Assembly: GCA_036571765.1 (NCBI GenBank)
Contig: BROE01000007.1
Span: 2,219,158-2,283,157, forward strand
DNA from: Plecoglossus altivelis
Lineage: Eukaryota > Chordata > Actinopteri > Osmeriformes > Plecoglossidae
Length of the DNA stretch: 64,000 nucleotides
Direction: 5' to 3'
The position numbers and the translations under genes are program-made. Each line of letters opens with the position of its first letter. Within the stretch, counting starts at the first letter, position 1. The notes under the pieces are model-generated. The model did no database searches. It was not told the DNA's origin and saw only the letters and a list, made by a program, of their open reading frames with translations. Positions 36,060 to 46,703 of the stretch are shown here, piece by piece.

Positions 36060-37030
36060 CACAGAGGCTGGGAGGTCAAGCACCAGCTTCAGTCAGGACT
36101 GCGGTATTCTAACACGCACCGAGGTGAGGTTGGAGACGGGGGAAGCATTCAGGAGTGAGGATGGAGACAGATTCGAGGAGTTGAAGAATAGGTTTGCCAA
36201 GGCAGTGAGAGAGGCTAAACAACTGCACCCTCCTAGACTCAAACACCAGTTCTCAGTTAACGACAGAAGATTATCACCAACAAGCCCAGATCTCCACGCA
36301 CTACTAACAACTCCTGCCTGACCAACAAGCTTGACCAGTTCTATTGTCGATTTGAAACAGGTCCCAACTGGACAACTGGATTGTTCAGGCCTTTTCCCAC
36401 CACAGAGATGAGTTAACAGACTGTTGAAGAGGCAGAACCCTTAGAAATCAGCTGGGCCAGACTCTGTCTCTCCAGCCCTCGTCAAGCACTGTGTGGACCA
36501 GCAGTCCAGTGTTCACCAACATCTTTAACACCTCACTAGAGACATGCCATGTGTCAGAATGCCTCAACTACTTCACCATCATCCTGGTGTCAAAAAAGCC
36601 AAAGGGCAGCTGGACTAAATAACTGCAGACCCATCGCCCTGACCTCTATGGTAATAAAGCATTTGAGCACCTGGTGCTGGCACCTCTAAGCCACCATGGA
36701 CCCTCTCCTGGACCCCCTGCTGCCAACAGGTCTGTGAACGACACAGTTAACATGGCCCTCCACTTCACCCTCCAGCACGTTCACTCCTGAGCATCCTACG
36801 CCAATATCCTGTTTGTGGACTGCAGCTCTGCCTTGAATACCATCATCCTGGCTCCCCTTGATGGACTCCATCTGCAGGTGGATCACAGACTGCCTGTCTG
36901 ACAGGAAGGAATGCGTTGGAAGCTGGGAACACAAGTCTCCTGGTCCTTCCCCTCTGCTGTTCTCCCTGTGCTATCCCAGGTTGTGGCCATCTCGCCTCCC
37001 CTGCCAGTATGCTGACTTCTGCGTTCCTCC
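36060..37030 (+). pseudogene. Decayed non-LTR reverse transcriptase fragments
   Basis: Pieces of a LINE ORF2 can be read on the plus strand across several frames: FEELKNRFAKAVREAKQ (36170-36225) and NKLDQFYCRFE-like residues (36325-36355) from the linker; then about 36500-36600 reading VFTNIFNTSLETCHV and PKKPK; and 36735-36870 reading VNDTVNMALHFTLQHVHS, then ILFVDCSSALNTI, which corresponds to the polymerase motif A region. Numerous stops and frameshifts show an old, dead copy, of a different family from the LINE in fbxo11. Confidence 0.6.
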
Positions 37031-39489
37031 TCTCGTGAGATCCATTCTCCAGAGCATGGTCGTCTTTTCACAAACAAAAAGTTAATCTAGCACAAAATCA
37101 CCATTCAAATGGCATTTTAGCTTATTTTAAATGTAATATTGTACGGCATTGTCTATAAGTCGACCACTAACACTTCAGCAGCTGGAAACGTATATAGGGC
37201 AAGAATGGGACCAAATTCCAACTGGGTATCATAATCTCCATACCCAAATGTTTTCAAACAGTTTTGAAATGTTACACCATGGTAAACATGCCCTCCTCCC
37301 AACTACCTGTAAGCAGGCATCACATGTGAAATTAGCTCATTTAGAACATTCAATTGTAAAATATATCAGTTAAACATTTTTTATGTTATATATGTTATAT
37401 TGTGAATACAATATTGGCTCATGCGATTTCAAAGTATCTTCGTTTTCATTTATTTAAAACGTAATCAACGTCCCACTTTTTCATGAATTCGGGGCGTATT
37501 TGTTCAGACTGAATTTAAAATTATATTCAGACATGAACCAATATAGATTATCAAATAATACAATCTCTCAGCACAAATTCAGATACATCTTATGTGTTTT
37601 TAGTGAGTCCCACGATCATATGGAGAACAGGGCACTTCGCAAAGCACAGAACTTCGCAGGTGTCCTTTTCATAATGCGACGAAATATGGTGCGGCGATCG
37701 ACGTTGTTTGGTCATCAATTCGAAATCTTTGATAACAGTCCACATCTTTCTTGTGTTACTACGGGAATCATGGGATCTCATCACAGGCACTTCACTCTGA
37801 TTGGTCCTCTGGTCATCCCTCGCAGCAGCCACTTCAAATGTGCGCGCACTATGAAAATAGTAATTTTTGGTTCCATCACGAGCACTAAGCACAAGTGCAT
37901 AAGAATGTCAATAACTGTAATACAACTGTAGTGTCTAGGATTAACACGTGCCTATGTACCCACATATGCCAATAAAAGTAGTGGTATTATTTGCAATATT
38001 TTACAATATCAATGTTAGCCTATTCACAGTGGCTGGTAGCCTTTTATATTGTTTAGTGTTCAAACTATGAAGCTTGCGTTCCATTCTTTGTAGACTATTA
38101 TATTCATTTGTAGCTGACCTGCAAAAATATGAAGAAAATATTTTTAAAGCTATTGAAAAAAATGGAAGCGCAGAAGATTAAACATGGCGTCTATCTATTT
38201 CAGGCACTGATGCTGAACTCCATGCACCATGAATACAGATGTGAAAAGAATTTAAAGGACTCGTAAAATGACTTCAAATATACACGAATCTTAAATATAA
38301 AAAGTAGAACATGATGTACAACTGTCTAAGATTGCAGGCCTAGTTATGAAGCCATCAAGACCCAATCTTTAGCCCCTTCAGTTTAGCCCTCGTTGGGATT
38401 GTCACCTTCTGTATTTCAGTTCTGAGAAAGTTATGGCCACGTTCTGCTGCATACTCTTCAACCCTGAACAGCGCCTGACACACACATGATGAACGATGCG
38501 ATGTATCTGTTACCGTGGCGACTGTAGTGTGACGGCTAGGTTGACCGAACAGGGTCACGTTACAGCATGACCATACTAGCAGAACGGTAGGTCTTGTTCT
38601 GTAATATTTCTTTTGTTGGTTTAACCCTCTATTCCTTTTCGATTACTTTTGTAGCCTACCGCATTAGGGCCACTGCAAAAAGTAGTGTGAATTCAGGCAA
38701 TGTTGAACACTTTTTGGTGAATTTTTTGTAAATGCTCCAATAGATTCACAAAGAAACTAACTCCAGTGATGTTTGTGAAAATCATTATAGACCTCATTCA
38801 AATGATTATGTTAGGATTAAATGTGAATACACAATAGTATATGGGACAACTTGTTTGGGTTAAACAGTTTCATTCTTAGTTTTTGAACCTTTTTGGGTGT
38901 GTTTCAAACAATGGTCAAGGCACTTCATTGTGATCTGGAGTGGGCAATAGGTTGTGGCTAATTTAAATTAACATTGGAGCTCAGTTTGACTCGTCTGATG
39001 TAGAAACTTTAACTCGCAAAACTTTGCCGCACCGGCTTTTGGTTAAATTACTATATAAAGAGCATGTACAACAATGGGATGTCCGATAACGGTGTGTCCG
39101 AATAGGTAATTAATCAAAGGTATTAATCAAAAGTAGCCGTTTACGTGGTCAGGATGGCTTAAGTTGGTAAATTCCTATCGATACTTCGAGTCAGAATGTG
39201 GTGCGTTAGTGGTTTGCTGAACTTGATTTGCTGGTGGTTTGCTGAAACGTGTTTCTTTGTTCATGACAGGAATCATGCGTTAAAGAAGAAACGCGATGAG
39301 CCCGCAAATAGGTTTAATCGATCACCGATTTCCAAATTGTGCTGCTTTTTGCGCATAGCGTCGCCTGTAGGCTATTAAGGCTACAAGTCATGACATTTAA
39401 TTCAGTGATGACGAACGTGAAGATTTTGACGTGGTCACCATCGTGACGATTTTGGAACGTATTTGACACGGTGCGCACGAGGTCGTAGG

Positions 39490-39496
39490 TATAAAA
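39490..39496 (+). promoter_or_regulatory. TATA box of gch2
   Basis: TATAAAA, in the context ggtataaaagcagcgcgc, lies 105-111 bp before the gch2 start codon, giving an expected transcription start near 39520 and a 5' UTR of about 80 bp. The 90 bp upstream hold several TGACG half-sites (39409, 39427-39431, 39443), of the kind bound by CREB/ATF factors; that assignment is inference. Confidence 0.65.
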
Positions 39497-39600
39497 GCAG
39501 CGCGCAATCCAGGAAAATGACCAAGCCATTTGATTTTTGAGTTCGAGGACGATAGTGCTCCCAGAAACCTCCAAAACGACGAAAATACCCTTAGTTTTCA

Positions 39601-42316
39601 ATGGAATACAATAAAGCATCCGAAATGAACGTCCACGTCAACGGAAACGGAAAGCTGGCGACAGAGTTTCACTGCATGAACGGTTGCAACGAGCACAGTG
39701 TCGAAGCCACGAAGGCTCTTGTGAAGAACAATTATGAAACGTCACATAGAGATTCTGAAGACGAATCTCGCTTACCGGCGATCGAGGCGGCCTACACAAC
39801 TATCCTGCGGGGTCTCGGGGAGAACACTGATCGTCAGGGGCTCCTGCGCACACCTTTACGCGCCGCCAAAGCCATGCAGTTCCTCACCAAGGGCTACCAC
39901 GAGACGATTTATGGTGAGTTCGAATACAACACACGGACCAGAGGTGTTTGTTTATCAAGTTGTTTCTTTTTTTCTTTTCTTTTTTCTTCAACATGTCGTC
40001 GGGGTCTGTAGATATCCATCCGGTCCCTATATAACCATGCGCACTAAATGCATAGGAACAGTGGTTTATAAATGTGCTCACATATATAAACTTCAGAGTC
40101 CTTGTTGTCAGTGCAACTAAGGAAGAATGTCGTTAAAAGCAGGTTAGGCAAGTTCCGTAAAACGAACTATTCTAGCTTTTTTGACAAGGTTCAAGGGGAG
40201 AGCGCGCAGGTCAGTAGGTAGACAGACAGGTACCCTGTCCAAGCTATATTCAGGGTATCCCTTTAAGATTGGTCGCGTTTATTGCAGTATTGCGACGCCC
40301 ACAGATGATGGAATGATTTCATATTACCGTAAAACCTTTGGATACATTGGTTGCCATCAAGAAGTGAAGTTACTCTCGGTAATTATGCCCCAAAACGTGC
40401 TTCTCAGCAACATTGCCTACTCTGTCTTTAATGGAAGCTGTTTATGTAATGCACCGCACAGGGATAATCTGCCCATTCAACTTCTCACTCTACATTTAAT
40501 CTTTAAAAGTGTGTGTGTACCTTATTAAGTTAGTAAGCTTCTTTTTTCTTCAGTGTTGTAAGAGTGTTTTATTGCCTAAGTTGGGTTTCACAGTTTTTTA
40601 TCATGCAAAATGGCAAGGCTGACCAGAAAAACTGAGCCCTCAGGATGTTGACTACCCGTTTCTTAAGGTCTTTGTAATATAGTAAACATAGTTCCACGTT
40701 GTGCGTAAACAGACATCCTGAATGATGCCATATTTGACGAGGACCATGATGAGATGGTGATCGTAAAGGAAATAGACGTGTTCTCCTTGTGTGAACATCA
40801 CCTGGTGCCCTTTTTTGGCAAGGTCAGTGTGTGTGTGTGTATGTGTGTGTGTGTGTGTGTTAAAGACAAGAGAGAAAGGGGTTAGTGGGTTCTACTCTGT
40901 CACAATCTGACTTTCATTTAGTCTAAACGAGTGCAAATGTGTGTAAATGCCTCTAAGCCAATAAGAAATATGAAGAAGAAGCAATATGGGGCTTGCATGA
41001 ATCCATGTGACCTTTAATCTTGTTTAGCTAACCTACATTGGTGTCCTCAGGTTCACATTGGGTACTTGCCCAACAAAAAGGTGGTTGGCCTGAGCAAGCT
41101 GGCAAGGTAAAGTGCACTGGAAGGCCTGTGCACATACATATACACACACACACCCACACACATGCACACACCCCTGTACACACACACATTTATACACACA
41201 CAGTGGGAGCTGGCACATAAAAGAGGAACTCTGAGTGTGTGTTAGTTCCTGGTGGCTGAGTTCTTCTGTTATGTTACTGCATTGACCTGGAGGCTTAGAG
41301 TATAAGCCCCATGGCCAATATCCAGCCCCAACTCCAGCCACACACACACACACATACACACACACACATACAATAACCCAGACCTAGCCGCTTTCACCCC
41401 ATGAGAAAATCCCTTCAGACCTGTGGGAATCCAACCAATATTATCACAGTCTCTCTCTCTGTGTCTCATTTATCCTTTCTCTTTTGCCCCTGCCTTCACC
41501 CTGTCGATCCCTCTTCGAGTGTATGACTCTAACTGATCACATCAACTCACACTGGGGGCCTTTTATGCACTATTGCATGAATAAGTGATCAGTAGATTTG
41601 GACGATTTGGAATGAATGATTGACAGACAAAGTCCAAAATGAGGTTGACTCGGTACAGGACCAGGGTTAGGGGTAGTCATCTCTTTCACTGTTTATCAAG
41701 AGATTCATTATTATTGCCTATTAGAACTGTATTAATTCTGCCCCCTTGTTGCTTTTGTAGGATTGTTGAGATCTACAGCCGGAGGCTTCAAGGTGAGACA
41801 GAAACATGTTAAAACTCCTAGTGCCTCCAAAGGGGGTTTTCTGTTGTTACGATCATTTGCCACCAATGTGGTAGTGTGGCCCCTGGTCTCTCTAAAACAG
41901 TCCCTACTGACTCTTCAGTCCAGGAACGTCTGACCAAGCAGATCGCCATGGCAATATCAGAGGCTCTCCAGCCTGCGGGTGTGGCCGTAGTCATAGAGGC
42001 TGCGTGAGTATGCACACACACACACACACACACACATACTCTCAGGCATGGAATGGACTATAAGCTACTTGAGGTAGTTGACTTGCAAATCACATGCTAT
42101 TCATGGGGATACATTGGGCAGGATGTCCTGGCCATGTTCTCCATGTCGCTGGCGTGTGTGTAAGCCATGTTTGGTTTGTGTGACAGCCACATGTGCATGG
42201 TCATGCGGGGAGTCCAGAAGATGAACAGCCGCACGGTGACAAGCGCCATGCTGGGCGTGTTCCGAGAGGACCCCAAGACCAGGGAGGAGTTCCTGGCCCT
42301 CACCAAGAGGGACTGA
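39601..42316 (+). CDS. gch2: GTP cyclohydrolase I paralogue (6 exons)
   Basis: Converts GTP to 7,8-dihydroneopterin triphosphate, the first step to tetrahydrobiopterin and, in fish pigment cells, to yellow pteridines. Exons: 39601-39913, 40713-40822, 41051-41106, 41761-41792, 41919-42003, 42187-42316; 241 residues. The N-terminal ~60 residues are variable (MEYNKASEMNVHVNGNGK). The catalytic core follows: [60 protein letters not shown] and HMCMVMRGVQKMNS. Zinc ligands are Cys131, His134 and Cys202, at an offset of ten from human Cys141, His144 and Cys212. A 32-bp fourth exon matches the family's gene structure as I recall it. Called gch2, not gch1, because the neighbours correspond to human 2p21-p16 and human GCH1 lies on chromosome 14; the family is certain, the paralogue number is inferred. 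Confidence 0.9.
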
Positions 42317-43972
42317 CCCTTTCCCCTACCTCTGGAACACTACCCCCTGGGTCACTTTACCACCTCCCAGACCCAGCCTTCAAGATGACCTCCCTCCGCG
42401 ATACCATGTAGCCTAAGCCTCCAAAGCAGGACAGGTCGTGTAATACATATATCACTTTTTATGTGTGTTTGATTTCATTATCATTTAACCAATACGTGAA
42501 TGTTTTGTGGTGCTAGTAATCCTGCTGCTGAACCATTCCCACATCTGTGGGTCCAACTCTCCGACCAGACTGAGCTGGCAACGACAGTGAGAGAAATAAC
42601 GGCGATTAAGACCTGAACCAATTTAGCCAAACTCTGATGCCTTAAGCTAGCTAGAGCTAGGACCTCAGTATTTAAATGACATGCTGTAAATAATATACAT
42701 ATTCAAGATACGGTGCTTTGATATTACATATATAGTATTTTGATATTACATTCATTAGGTTTTCCGTCAGTAGAGTGGTCAGTTACCACTTACAGAGGTC
42801 TTATTCCGTGACAGAATAATCTATCAAGGAAACTACTTTCATGTCTGTGTAGTTCACATTTTGGGAGCCATAGTTCACATCGTCTTATGAACACCATATT
42901 CTATTGTGTGTTGCCTAAACTAAATAAATCAATGAACATCAAAGATCTCTGCTTGTTTCATACCAGAATAAAATATGCACGTAAAATACCCCTAATGCCT
43001 GACATCACCATAGCGACAGATGCTGCATGGGTTGTCTCCCAGGATTTCTGTAGCTTCACAGAGGAGGCAGGGTGCCTTTGAGCATCCATTACTGCTCTCC
43101 AACACTGAGAATGACCAGAGCAGCAACCAAAACACCACAATAGCATTAAAAAAAGAATAACATTAGCGGTGACGTAAACAGCATTAGCATCCTTCCCACA
43201 TGGCCTATGTGCACTTGAGAGGGCGTCTCTGCACAGGCAGTGCCCGAGGGGGAACTAGGCCTTTTCAAATGTCAGAGTTTAACCCTGTTGCTGATTCAGT
43301 CAGACAGTCTTCATGACCTAGAACTCTTACCCTGTCTCAACCGGGGGTCACACTAGAAGTGACATTATGCTGCTTCAGAGCATGATGATGTCAGAGTCTG
43401 TGCACCAGTTGCCAGCAGAAACCCATAGGGCTATATAGACACCAGTACAAGGAACAATCCAGAACTTTAGAGTGGGTAATGTTATGACACATCGCCAAAA
43501 AAAATACAATCAACACAAAAGCAAAATAAAATTGTTTATTGCACAAAGTATTAAACGATATACATTATTTCACAAACAGTTAGTAAATGAAAAAAAACAG
43601 TCCGATATCCTGTATCGATGCAGGCATCTACTATATTCACCAATGAATTGAAGGATGTTTTTTGACCACAGTGCTCCTGTGAGTATTGCTGTTGTTAAAG
43701 CTGAGGGTTACGTAAGCCATGTGCAGTATAGAAGGGAAACGTGTCCATAACACACTTCCCATTCCCAGGGAACACAACAGATCTCTCTCACTCTCTCTCT
43801 CTCTCTCTCTCTAACACACACACACACACAGGGGAGAAAGAAATGATACCCTCAGCTGATTCTACCTTCACTACTGCATACCTGCTACTACTGTTTATAA
43901 AGCAACTACTGTCTGACTATTCTTCCCCTACAGCCGATCTCGTTGCTTCGTGATTCCCAAATGGCGCGTCTC
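42317..43972. other. Convergent 3' regions of gch2 and cript
   Basis: Holds the gch2 3' UTR and the cript 3' UTR. A minus-strand AATAAA at 43540-43535, 430 bp past the cript stop, would end that transcript. A (CT)n(CA)n tract lies at 43785-43830. No additional gene is recognised. Confidence 0.6.
42923..42928 (+). promoter_or_regulatory. gch2 polyadenylation signal
   Basis: AATAAA about 610 bp after the gch2 stop. It implies a 3' UTR ending near 42945, before the convergent cript gene. Confidence 0.5.
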
Positions 43973-44893
43973 TCAGACAGACGTCTGTTTGTAGTTTTTG
44001 GTGTCCAGAACCTTTTTACCACACATGGCACAGATCCCTGAGGGCAAAAGGAGGGATGGAGGTGGAGGGTTGAGGGGGAGAGAAAGAAAAAGGTCCCTTT
44101 CTCAGCAAAACTGTTTGCCATTTGTATACAAATCATCTGTAAAGTAAAGTCCAGAGCCCCACTGGAAGACTGTCGTACCTTTCTTGTAAGCACACCCTTG
44201 GCAATAGTGGGAACCCAACTGGTGAACTGAGCTCTTACAGATCCGGCAGATGGCAAATCCCGACTTCTTCCCATATGGATCAAATCTGAAGATGGTAAAA
44301 GTAATGAACACACTCACAGCACCACAGTTACATAACATCGACAATACCTGTTTACACGTAACGGTATGGGCGGCACAAAGTACAGTATGCTTCTTGTATA
44401 CGATAACATACACCAACAGACTCACCTGGCCTTTTTGGACGTCAAAGCCTTGTTCTCGTTCAGTTTCCGCCCACCACCCTCTGAAAAAACATTAATAATT
44501 ACTATAGAAACTTTGCAGACGTTTGACAGTCACGACATCACTGTGCACATCCGCTCTCAGCTGACTGTACCTGTGGTGTTCCTTGCTCCGTCCTTCCAGG
44601 TGTCAGGGGTAATTACCTTTCCTAGTTTCTTTTCACCTGAAACGGGAAGTTCAAGGGAGAAGAAATAAAAAGAGCCATATTAATTATATGAAACACTGCG
44701 TTAAAACAGACTCGTGCTATACAGATCATTTGTTATCCGTTTAGCTAGCTATTGCTATAAGCTAACCAGCTTTACGAATGTTGCAAAACCAGCCCATCAA
44801 CACATTTTGGATGTACTTGATATACAACTCTAAAATAGCAAGGGTTAAAGTCATTTATTACATCAATGTTCTCTTACACTTTTCACAAACCAT
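43973..44893 (-). CDS. cript: Cysteine-rich PDZ-binding protein CRIPT (5 exons)
   Basis: Small cytoplasmic/nuclear zinc-binding protein first described as a binder of the third PDZ domain of PSD-95, and also a component of the minor spliceosome. Exons in transcript order: 44893-44878 (only 16 coding bases), 44636-44571, 44480-44426, 44285-44179, 44037-43973; 102 residues. The protein starts MVCEKCEKKLGKVITPDTWK and includes GRKLNENKALTSKKARFDPYGKK, CRICKSSVHQLGSHYCQGCAYKKGICAMCGKKVLD, and the C-terminal PDZ ligand KQTSV. The CxxC pairs form zinc ribbons. Gene is head to head with pigf, with 466 bp between start codons. Confidence 0.95.
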
Positions 44894-45359
44894 GTCTTCG
44901 TTGTTCACAGTCGTTATCTAGATATAAATGATTGTCACTTATCTGCTTGTTATGCAGCGCTTTGCAGTCAGTCTCTGAGAGTTTGTAAACTTCCGGTATA
45001 GTTTTTCCGGTTTTTCTTTTTCTTAACCTGATTGGTTATTTTTCTGGCGCGGACTATATTTTATTAGTTCACCAAGATGTCAATCACTGTGCCTCCTGAC
45101 CTTGCGCAGATGTTTGTAATCCATGTTTACGGAATAGTCTGGATGAATACGGCTGTCCGTTTCTGATTGACATATCGTAAAAGGGGTATCTAAATCTAAT
45201 TTGTGTTGTTTTATTAACAGGAAATATCAAATGCATTTCTGTCGACGTAGAACTAGATAAGTCATATTATAACAATGAAGCTAGGCTAGCTAGTAGTAGG
45301 GTAAAGACTAACGACTGTGGTCACTTCTGTGCTTGACAGGGTGACTTCTGAACGGCATC
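44894..45359. promoter_or_regulatory. Shared cript/pigf promoter region
   Basis: 466 bp separate the divergent start codons. There is no TATA box near either start. A likely splice acceptor (gcttgacag at 45332-45340) just upstream of the pigf start suggests that pigf has a non-coding first exon within this interval. A bidirectional housekeeping promoter is inferred from arrangement only. Confidence 0.5.
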
Positions 45360-46533
45360 ATGTGGGACTATGAGATAAGAGCCATGGCGTCCTCGCATGC
45401 GATTGTCGCCTCCTCGGTGTTTATGGCCACTGTATTACCTGCGGTACTTGTGCAGGGGTTCTCGGTATATGCTACGCACCTGCTATGGCTTTACTCAGTG
45501 GCCGGTGCTGTGGCTGTGGTCAACATCGCCGTCTTCTGGCTGCTTGGAATCAGCCAACCTACCAAGAAGCACACATTGACTTACAAGGTTTGGGCTACCG
45601 CGCATAAAAAGAAAAAAATAACATATTGCGCATCCTAAGTATCTACGTTTCCATATACATTGCCCATGTAATCTGTTCCGCCTATAATCTCTTTGCTTGT
45701 CCCTTGTAGATGTCTAGATTGGTGCGCTCCTGTCTCTACTGCCTTCTCTCCTGTCTGTTCTTCCACTCTGTGGTGGTCTTGTACGGAGCACCGATTCTGG
45801 AGTGAGTTTTGGTTCTATTTGTGCAAGAGCTGGAGGTTGTGGTGGTGGGTGGCTGTAAGAAAGAAACAGATTTAAACAATTTTTTTTAAAGACATGAGAT
45901 GGCAAGGCAGGGTTTTCATAGCTGGGAATTTTTGTATTTTTGTAGCTGTGTGTCTGAGTCACTCCTGTACATGTGTGTTTCAGGTCTGACTTACTCCTCT
46001 ACATGTGTGTGTTTCAGGTCAGCCTTAGAGACATTCTCTCTGGCCGTGTTGCTGACCACTCTTACAACACTGAGATGTCTTTGTGTCCTTGGCCCCAACA
46101 TCCAAGCCTGGATACGAGTCTTCAGCAGGCATGGGTGAGACCTCGTCACCCATCCTCCCTTTGAAAGCAGCGTCTTCTGCTCTTGCTGTGTCCATGCTAA
46201 CGTGTGCTTGTCTGTGTTCAGGGCTATGTCCGTGTGGGATACTTCTCTTCAGATTACAGTGGCATGTACTGTGGTTGGAGCATGGCTAGGAGCTTTCCCC
46301 ATACCGCTGGACTGGGACAGACCATGGCAGGTCAGGACACAAACACACACACACACTCATACAGGAAATGGGGGGGTAATGGGGTCTGTTTATGACCAAT
46401 CGTGTTCTCAATCCTGTAGGTGTGGCCAGTTTCCTGCAGTCTGGGTGCTGTGATTGGTTTTCTGACAGGTCTGGTCGCTGCCCCCAGCTGGATACACTGG
46501 CATCGCAAACACTTGACGTATAAGAGCAAGTGA
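45360..46533 (+). CDS. pigf: PIG-F, GPI ethanolamine phosphate transferase stabilising subunit (5 coding exons)
   Basis: Multi-pass endoplasmic reticulum protein that stabilises PIGO and PIGG (GPI7), which add ethanolamine phosphate to the GPI anchor. Exons: 45360-45587, 45710-45801, 46018-46134, 46222-46330, 46420-46533; 219 residues, the same as I recall for human PIGF. Recognisable segments are THLLWLYSVAGAVAVVN, VVLYGAPILES, LETFSLAVLLTTLTTLRCLCVLGPN, AWIRVFSRHG, SLQITV and VGAWLGAFPIPLDWDRPWQVWP near the end. The start MWDYEIRAMASSH was chosen because it aligns with the human N-terminus; a second in-frame Met lies at 45384. The acceptor of exon 3 is preceded by a near-copy of itself 34 bp upstream. 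Confidence 0.94.
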
Positions 46534-46697
46534 TAGAAAAAGTGTGTGCTTCGAGTACGTGACTGAATGGTTTTGATACAGCCTGAAGCTTGCTATTATA
46601 GAATATGCATTTAGTGTCCCACAACATGAACTTAACAAAATATGTATTATACTGTCAGTTCTTCTGTTATGATAAATGTGATTTTCTAATTAAATAC

Positions 46698-46703
46698 AAT
46701 AAA
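46698..46703 (+). promoter_or_regulatory. pigf polyadenylation signal
   Basis: AATAAA 165 bp after the pigf stop, followed by a T/G-containing stretch (cagtctctaaaagtctgtttatt). Confidence 0.6.

Larger units (their letters stand above)
33174..39489. other. Intergenic region between msh2 and gch2
   Basis: AT-rich, no recognisable host gene. msh2 and gch2 are transcribed away from each other, so both promoters lie here; the msh2 5' flank is the stretch just after 33173. It contains a long (GT)n, a possible tRNA-type SINE, and non-LTR retrotransposon remnants listed separately. A 300 bp CpG-richer patch at 37590-37892 has an open frame on the minus strand that I could not match to any family. 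Confidence 0.65.

Noticed and set aside
37741..37775. ZNF143-type promoter motif at 'actacgggaatcatggga'
   Set aside because: Only partly resembles ACTACAATTCCCAGCATGC; no gene starts nearby.
39601..42316. Calling the gene gch1
   Set aside because: The protein family fits, but the surrounding genes correspond to human 2p, not 14q22; gch2 is the better inference.
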